Made by a program: the position numbers and the translations under genes. The notes under the pieces are model-generated. The model made no database searches. It worked only from the letters and a program-made list of their open reading frames with translations, and had not been told where the DNA came from. 64,000 nt of DNA from Artocarpus heterophyllus (taxonomy: Eukaryota; Streptophyta; Magnoliopsida; Rosales; Moraceae). This document shows positions 59,098 through 64,000 of this stretch, one piece after another. The first letter of the stretch is position 1. Each line of letters starts with the position of its first letter. The DNA lies in assembly GCA_025403435.1 (NCBI GenBank), contig CM046345.1, positions 6,334,774 to 6,398,773 on the forward strand, written 5' to 3'.

Positions 59098-60007
59098 AAA
59101 TTCTAATGTGAATGGAGGATGGTTACTTTAGAATAACATACGTTTGTTAAGAATGAAAATCACATTTTAGTTGCAACTTACGTAAAAAATGGCGAAAAGT
59201 CCAACGAGGTGTCCATGTTATATTAATTTCTTTATTTCCAGGCTCCTTCCTTGTATAATCAGTACAGGACCCCACGTCTTTCTCTATGATTGTTCATTTG
59301 AAAACAAAAGGAGTAGACTTATGAGTCCCCCCCCCCCCCGCTTACGTTGCAATCGTGTTGGAAAAATGAATCTAGTTTCCAAGGACTCATATTATATTCA
59401 ATTTTTATTTTTTATTCTTTTTTTCCCCCCAAATGAAAGCCTATCAAATTTTGAACCTTGTGAAAAGTTTTCAATTCCAACTTGAATTGGTCCAATTATT
59501 AACTGATGCTTCATCCTCTAATTTTTACTCCTTTCTTAGGTTCATTATCCCCATTGGTGATTATGTCTGCTTGGAGGGATTAGGGGCTCTAGTGAAAAGG
59601 TTTGGAAGGTTTGGGGCTCTAGTGGGAAAGCCGAAATTAATAACTTTGTTTCGCTTTGTTGTGATTGGTTGTTGCAATTGGACGCCGCAATCTTTTAAGT
59701 GAAAAAGCAATCCCATTAAACAACGATCTTTTTTCGTTAGAGCATGGAAAACGAAGGTTGCATGTACCGTCTAATAATCTGAAGTGTAATTCTTTCTCAT
59801 TGATATGTGTTAGGTCTGTCCTCTTGGCGGGTCTTTTGGGGCAGGGCGGGGCACTTTATTATTGCATGAGAAGATATAACTTTCAATCCTTTAAGTAGTT
59901 AGGAAATTTTTGGAGATTTATTTTGCAATAATTGTGTTGCAAACTGGCCCCATTTTGATGCCTTGAATTTCCATTATCCTATCTTGTTTGTTTGTGACAC
60001 TAAAGTA
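59098..60007. other. Intergenic DNA, no supported gene
   Basis: Overlapping short plus-strand open frames (59189-59898) have no recognisable domain. A C10 run lies at about 59330. Confidence 0.4.
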
Positions 60008-60172
60008 CCGTTTGGCACTTCAGTTGTAACTGAAGTTCTAAGTTTAAAAACTGTAGTATAGTATACGAGAGCTTTACATTGTAGCAACTTTTTGATGTTT
60101 TACCGTAGCTCTTGAGGGTTTTATACTGTTTACAGTTAGAATTAATGAGTTGAAACTGAAGTGTTAAACGGA
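60008..60172. mobile_element. Short MITE, family B related
   Basis: Ends CCGTTTGGCACTTCAGTTG and AACTGAAGTGTTAAACGG are inverted. It contains TACGAGAGCTTTACATTGTAGC, the family B core. Confidence 0.65.
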
Positions 60173-62018
60173 CGTTGGAACTCAATGGTATATGCTACTT
60201 TGGAGTTTGGAAAAGAAATTGGAAATTCGAGGATTGTGGAGTTTAGATTTATTGCATTCTTATTAAATCACTTGCTTTTAGCAAAACCAAAAAAAAAAAA
60301 AAAAATCACTTGCATAACACAATGAATTATTTTTTTTTATGCAGTTTGAAAAGGAAGGGGACAAAAAGGAAAAGAGTAGGGTACAATAAAGATTATTCAC
60401 TTGTTATCATGTCATTTGCTTTAGAAAGAGCCTTGTCTATAGCTTGTAGCTAAGAAAATGCTAGTCATATGCAATGCTGAAATTTAAAGGCATTTCTCCT
60501 CAGGCAATAGTATATGGTACGATTACAATTTTCCAGTTGCTTATTATCTATCTTTTCCAATAAGGGATTCATCTCTTCAGCCTTTCCTTCATTTTTATAA
60601 TTTCTGATTAAGGTAAGCTCTTTGTGAAGGATTATCCATGCTCATTTTTTGGTAGTTTTGTTTTCCTTTTCCTTTTCCTCATGCAGATTTTACTTATAGG
60701 TTATTCATTAATGCTTGCATGACTACAAGAAGCACAATACTTGAAAATTGTGAAATTTCTTGGGTATTTCCTGGGTCTAGATGACTGATTTTTGAGTGTT
60801 CGATCAAAGACTTTTGTTTTCATTGTTATATTCATTTTTGAATTTTCTGTCATAGAAAGCTTGCTCAATGAAAGTGACAATATGATTAGACAAGATCTCT
60901 AAAGATCGGAAAAAAAAGACATTTGAAGGAAAATTATTATACGATGGATCTGAATTAGAAATTTTTTTATATTTTCTTTATAACAGGAATATATTATGAA
61001 AACTATAACCGCTGTGTTATGCATAATATTGCTACGAAGATTATATTATGTAATATGCAATTATGCATAATATTACAATTGTAATATTAGAATATTTGAT
61101 TTTTAGTCTTAAAATGCCATTGCGATAAGTTTCAGTAAATAAAGTGAGGTAATTTGCATCATTCCAAACTGGAGAGTGGAGCATATATCATTATTATATT
61201 GGTTTTCACATAACATTGGCGTTTTGATTGTCAAAATAAACTTAATCACAATCACCATCATCCTTATTATTGTTATTGTTGTTATTATTATATTGACCTA
61301 TTTATTATTATTTGCTAAAGTAAGAGACAATTCTTAAGTAAAACATAAGGTGGTGCATAAATCGCAGCTATGATTGGACGAATTTGCCCATTAGTCTTTG
61401 GGAAAATAGTGAGAGATCTAGAGGGAAAAATGGAAAGGGGTTTACCTTAAAAATGATATATTAAATCTCCCTCGATCCATTAAAAAACTATAAAAAAAAT
61501 CAAAAGGTTGACTAGAGAAATTATATATTGAAAAAAAAAAAAAAAAAACGTGTGGGCATAGTTGTTTTGTTCAGACATGCTCTTGTATTTCTGTCTATAC
61601 TTGCATCAGATGGTTTTTAAGGTCCAACATTTTCAACGCTTGATATTGTTGATTATAAACTTTTAAGCTACTGTAATATGAACAGGCTGCTCGTCTGTTT
61701 AAGCAAGTAAACAAGTTGATTTTCGTGGGTCTACGTTCCTCATTGGCAATAAAGTCCTAGTAATATCCAAAGCCTCCATGTATTAGGGGATTGCATTGTT
61801 TTTATTTGTATCTGTGGATTTTTTTTTTCGGTGGCATAGCATGGGAAGAAAAAAAAAGAGAGGGAGGGCTTCCGCATAGTAGAGAAATTGGCAGCTTTTT
61901 TTTTTTGGCTAGTATATTTGAGGGATTAGCAGGGTTTCTCGTTTTCTTCTCAAAAAGATTTGGTTCGATTTGGTCTCGAATTTATCTAAATATGCCATTT
62001 TGTCTCTTTAACTCATAT
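60173..62018. other. Gene-free intergenic DNA
   Basis: AT-rich, with poly-A/T runs, and TTATTATTGTTATTG microsatellite-like sequence near 61263-61290. No gene or RNA seen. Confidence 0.4.
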
Positions 62019-62027
62019 TAATTAGAA

Positions 62028-62969
62028 GGGTAAATAACTCTAGAGGACCTTGAATTTTAAAAATTGTAACAATTTTGTCTTTGAATTAATTTAATAGGCT
62101 AAAATAGTCTTTTATAGGTTAAAATAAAAAAGAAGGGAAGTAATAAGGTAAACACTGCTGCTCTGATCCAGACCAGGTGTCGTTGGTTGAGCCTGACCCC
62201 GCTCATTTAACTATTGCCGATACCCGTTAGTTACGCGTACTGTATACTCTCATCTCGTGTGCGATAGGGCGGCCGAGAAGCGATGCGCCATACACCATGT
62301 TTCAGAGCGGATGTCAGGAGTGGAAAGGAAGAGTTGTACCGAGGACTTAGTCAAGCAGTTACGGTAGCAGTCCTCTTTGTAATCTTACATGACAGCTTTC
62401 GAAGCAAGCTAGCCAAGCAAGGACAGCGGGGAAGTGAAAGTGAAGGAGCTCGTCTTTCAATAGAAGAAGCATTATCGAGTGCTTGGTTTGAATTTTTTAT
62501 ATTGTGACAATTTGGTCCTTGAACTAATTTAATCGGCTGAAATAATCCCTAAAAGTCATGAAATTAATTTAATATGCTAAAATAATGATGGTAGACGCGG
62601 TGGCACTATGACGGTACAATACCGCAGTGTGGCTAATCGGATAAGGTAACTGGTGGGACAGCTATAGAGTGGTTTTGTTGCAAAAAGGGTATAACAAGGG
62701 GGTGACGCGAGGTCAGTGTTGTGGAGAGGAGTGTTGTACGGTAAAGGCTGTTGTGATGTTTTCTATTCAAATTTTAATAGTGATTAATAGATAAGACTGA
62801 TATTGTTATTAAAAATTAATTCAAAGTACTATTTTTGCCTATTAAATTAGTTTAAGGACCAAATTGTCGTAATATAAAAAGTTCAGTAACTATTTTAGTC
62901 TATTAAATTAATTTAAAGACCAACTTGTCATAATGTTAAATGTTCAAAGACTGTTAGAGCTATTAACCC
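62028..62969. mobile_element. Mutator-like element (Pack-MULE-like) with foreign cargo
   Basis: A 942-bp element flanked by a perfect 9-bp duplication, TAATTAGAA (62019-62027 and 62970-62978), the Mutator hallmark. The ends are long inverted repeats of about 80 bases: GGGTAAATAACTCTAGAGGA on the left against the inverse of ATAGCTCTAACAGT...ACCC on the right, with TTTGAATTAATTTAATAGGC and TAAAATAGT conserved. A further terminal-like copy lies inside near 62490-62560. Between, 62150-62480 is a GC-richer block unlike its surroundings, with a 74-codon open frame and no family match. It may be captured gene or organelle DNA. Confidence 0.82.
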
Positions 62970-62978
62970 TAATTAGAA

Positions 62979-63588
62979 CATAAAGAGTGTTTCCTTGTCC
63001 AATCCGATCAAATGGGAATTGCAAGCCTCCTTCCCATTATACGGGCCTAATTTTGATTTATCACCTTGTAGGTCTTTTGCTCGGTAGATTAGGCTTTAGC
63101 ACATCCAAATTCACTAGACTAAGAACCAAAGAGTATACCTTAAAGAAATTTCTGTCCACCCAAAAATATTTGAAATTTTGAAACATTTTTTTTTTAAAAA
63201 AATTTTAGAACAGTCTTTTGTTAAGAGGAAATTCACAGGTAAAAATGAGCAAAAAGAGGGAATTTAGTACTTAGAATGGAATGAAAGGTACTATTGTTCT
63301 ACCATCTTAGAGACAGCTTGAAAATTCAAAAGAAAACCTTTCTAATACCAAACGTAAAAGTAATACAGACAGTAGCCATAGCCAAATGGTGCCAAGCCCA
63401 GAGTTCCAACACATTTTACACCAAACGTTTTCTTAGTATCACATGGCAAACCTATAAAGCTTAGAAGGAAATAACAGAACAACCAACATGGCAAGCCAAA
63501 CTTAATAAAACAGACTAAAGTACACATAATCATACAACAACACCATGGCACCACCACCATGCTTGACCAACAAGGCAACAACTCTTCA
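62979..63588. other. Intergenic DNA and 3' UTR of the gene at the right edge
   Basis: About 63340-63588 is probably the 3' UTR of the minus-strand gene ending at 63589. No other feature. Confidence 0.4.
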
Positions 63589-64000
63589 TCAATCAAGGCA
63601 GCAGCGGAACATGAAGAACTTCTCCATCTCGCGCCCACACTCCGTGCAGACCACCTTCTGAGGGATGTCCATGCCGATCCCGGGGAGGATCAGGCGGGTG
63701 CAGTGCTGTGGTGTGTGGCGCTTCTTCAGCTCTACATCGAATGCTGGGACCAATCCCTTTTCCCTAGCCTCACTTTCCCAGGGCTGAAACTCTTTCAGGG
63801 CCGCGACCGCCAGTTGGCCATTGGCTCGGGCCATCTCGGACTGGCCACGCCAAAGCGAGACCCAGCCCTGGTCGCTGCCGTCATAGCTGAGCAGAACCAT
63901 GATCTCCTTCATCACCGGATCGGTCTCGATGTTCTTCCCGTACCGAGTCTTCGAGCACCTCATGCTTTCGAGTCTGGACCAGAAAAACCAGATGGATGTC
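63589..64000 (-). CDS. Last exon (partial) of an unidentified plant gene, Cys-rich C-terminus
   Basis: An open frame enters from the right edge and ends TGA at 63589, giving at least 137 residues. It begins TSIWFFWSRLESMRCSKTRY and has about 50% GC and clean coding character unlike its surroundings. It includes VLLSYDGSDQGWVSLWRGQS, MARANGQLAVAALKEFQPWE, RHTPQHCTRLILPGIGMDI and ends VVCTECGREMEKFFMFRCCL plus D. The C-terminal cysteines (CTECG, then RCC) could bind zinc but are too few for a named finger. An internal Met (63963) is probably not the start, because the frame stays open to the edge. I cannot name the family. Confidence 0.75.
   Translation of the reverse strand, partial: TSIWFFWSRLESMRCSKTRYGKNIETDPVMKEIMVLLSYDGSDQGWVSLWRGQSEMARANGQLAVAALKEFQPWESEAREKGLVPAFDVELKKRHTPQHCTRLILPGIGMDIPQKVVCTECGREMEKFFMFRCCLD

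Noticed and set aside
63342..63638. Minus-strand frame overlapping the end of the right-edge gene
   Set aside because: Different frame from the well-coded exon and mostly 3' UTR; a shadow.

Overview
The window is nuclear DNA of a flowering plant, most likely a woody eudicot. The evidence is AT-rich intergenic DNA, GT-AG introns, plant-specific families (KDEL-tailed papain-like protease, SOBIR1 kinase, plant ATG16, plant ABHD17-like hydrolase) and dense transposon relics. There are no bacterial features, CRISPR arrays or rRNA genes. Exon coordinates were assembled by hand from splice signals, reading phase and family knowledge; no search was run.

Layout. 1-1.9 kb: decayed LINE split by a solo LTR. 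2.5-4.1 kb: MSRA (+, two exons). 4.5-6.2 kb: KDEL-tailed cysteine endopeptidase (-, four exons). 6.4-13.5 kb: intergenic DNA packed with MITEs and a solo LTR. 13.6-16.7 kb: ATG16 (-, five exons), whose start codon is split by an intron. 19.1-22.2 kb: ABHD17/ABAPT-like hydrolase (-, five exons). 22.3-31.7 kb: gene-free DNA with MITEs nested in MITEs and a probable non-LTR relic. 31.8-32.2 kb: mS38 mitoribosomal protein (-). 32.8-36.9 kb: hAT-like element, degenerate tandem repeats, an RHM/UER1 pseudogene fragment and a minisatellite. 37.3-38.6 kb: CENP-X/MHF2 (+, six tiny exons, one acceptor apparently mutated). 40.2-42.2 kb: SOBIR1-like receptor kinase (-, single exon). 43.4-59.1 kb: nested retrotransposons. 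62.0-63.0 kb: Mutator-like element with cargo. 63.6-64.0 kb: last exon of an unidentified gene running off the window.

The most unusual object is the nest at 43.4-59.1 kb. A Ty1/copia element on the minus strand (432-bp LTRs, TSD AATCT) has decayed by stop codons, a frameshift and a 790-bp tandem duplication. A second LTR element on the plus strand has inserted in its leader. It has 1976-bp LTRs that look identical, TSD AAAAA, a tRNA-Met-type primer site and a chromovirus-like polypurine tract. Its 4.3-kb interior has no recognisable gag or pol. It holds two intact ORFs instead: a 173-aa basic, Cys-rich protein whose core resembles viral nucleic-acid-binding proteins, and a 185-aa intronless protein of the LOG (cytokinin-activating phosphoribohydrolase) family. 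I read this as a young non-autonomous retrotransposon carrying a hormone-related cargo gene.

The host genes are independent transcription units with housekeeping or defence roles (protein repair, programmed-cell-death protease, autophagy, protein de-acylation, mitochondrial translation, DNA repair/kinetochore, receptor signalling). No operon-like logic applies.
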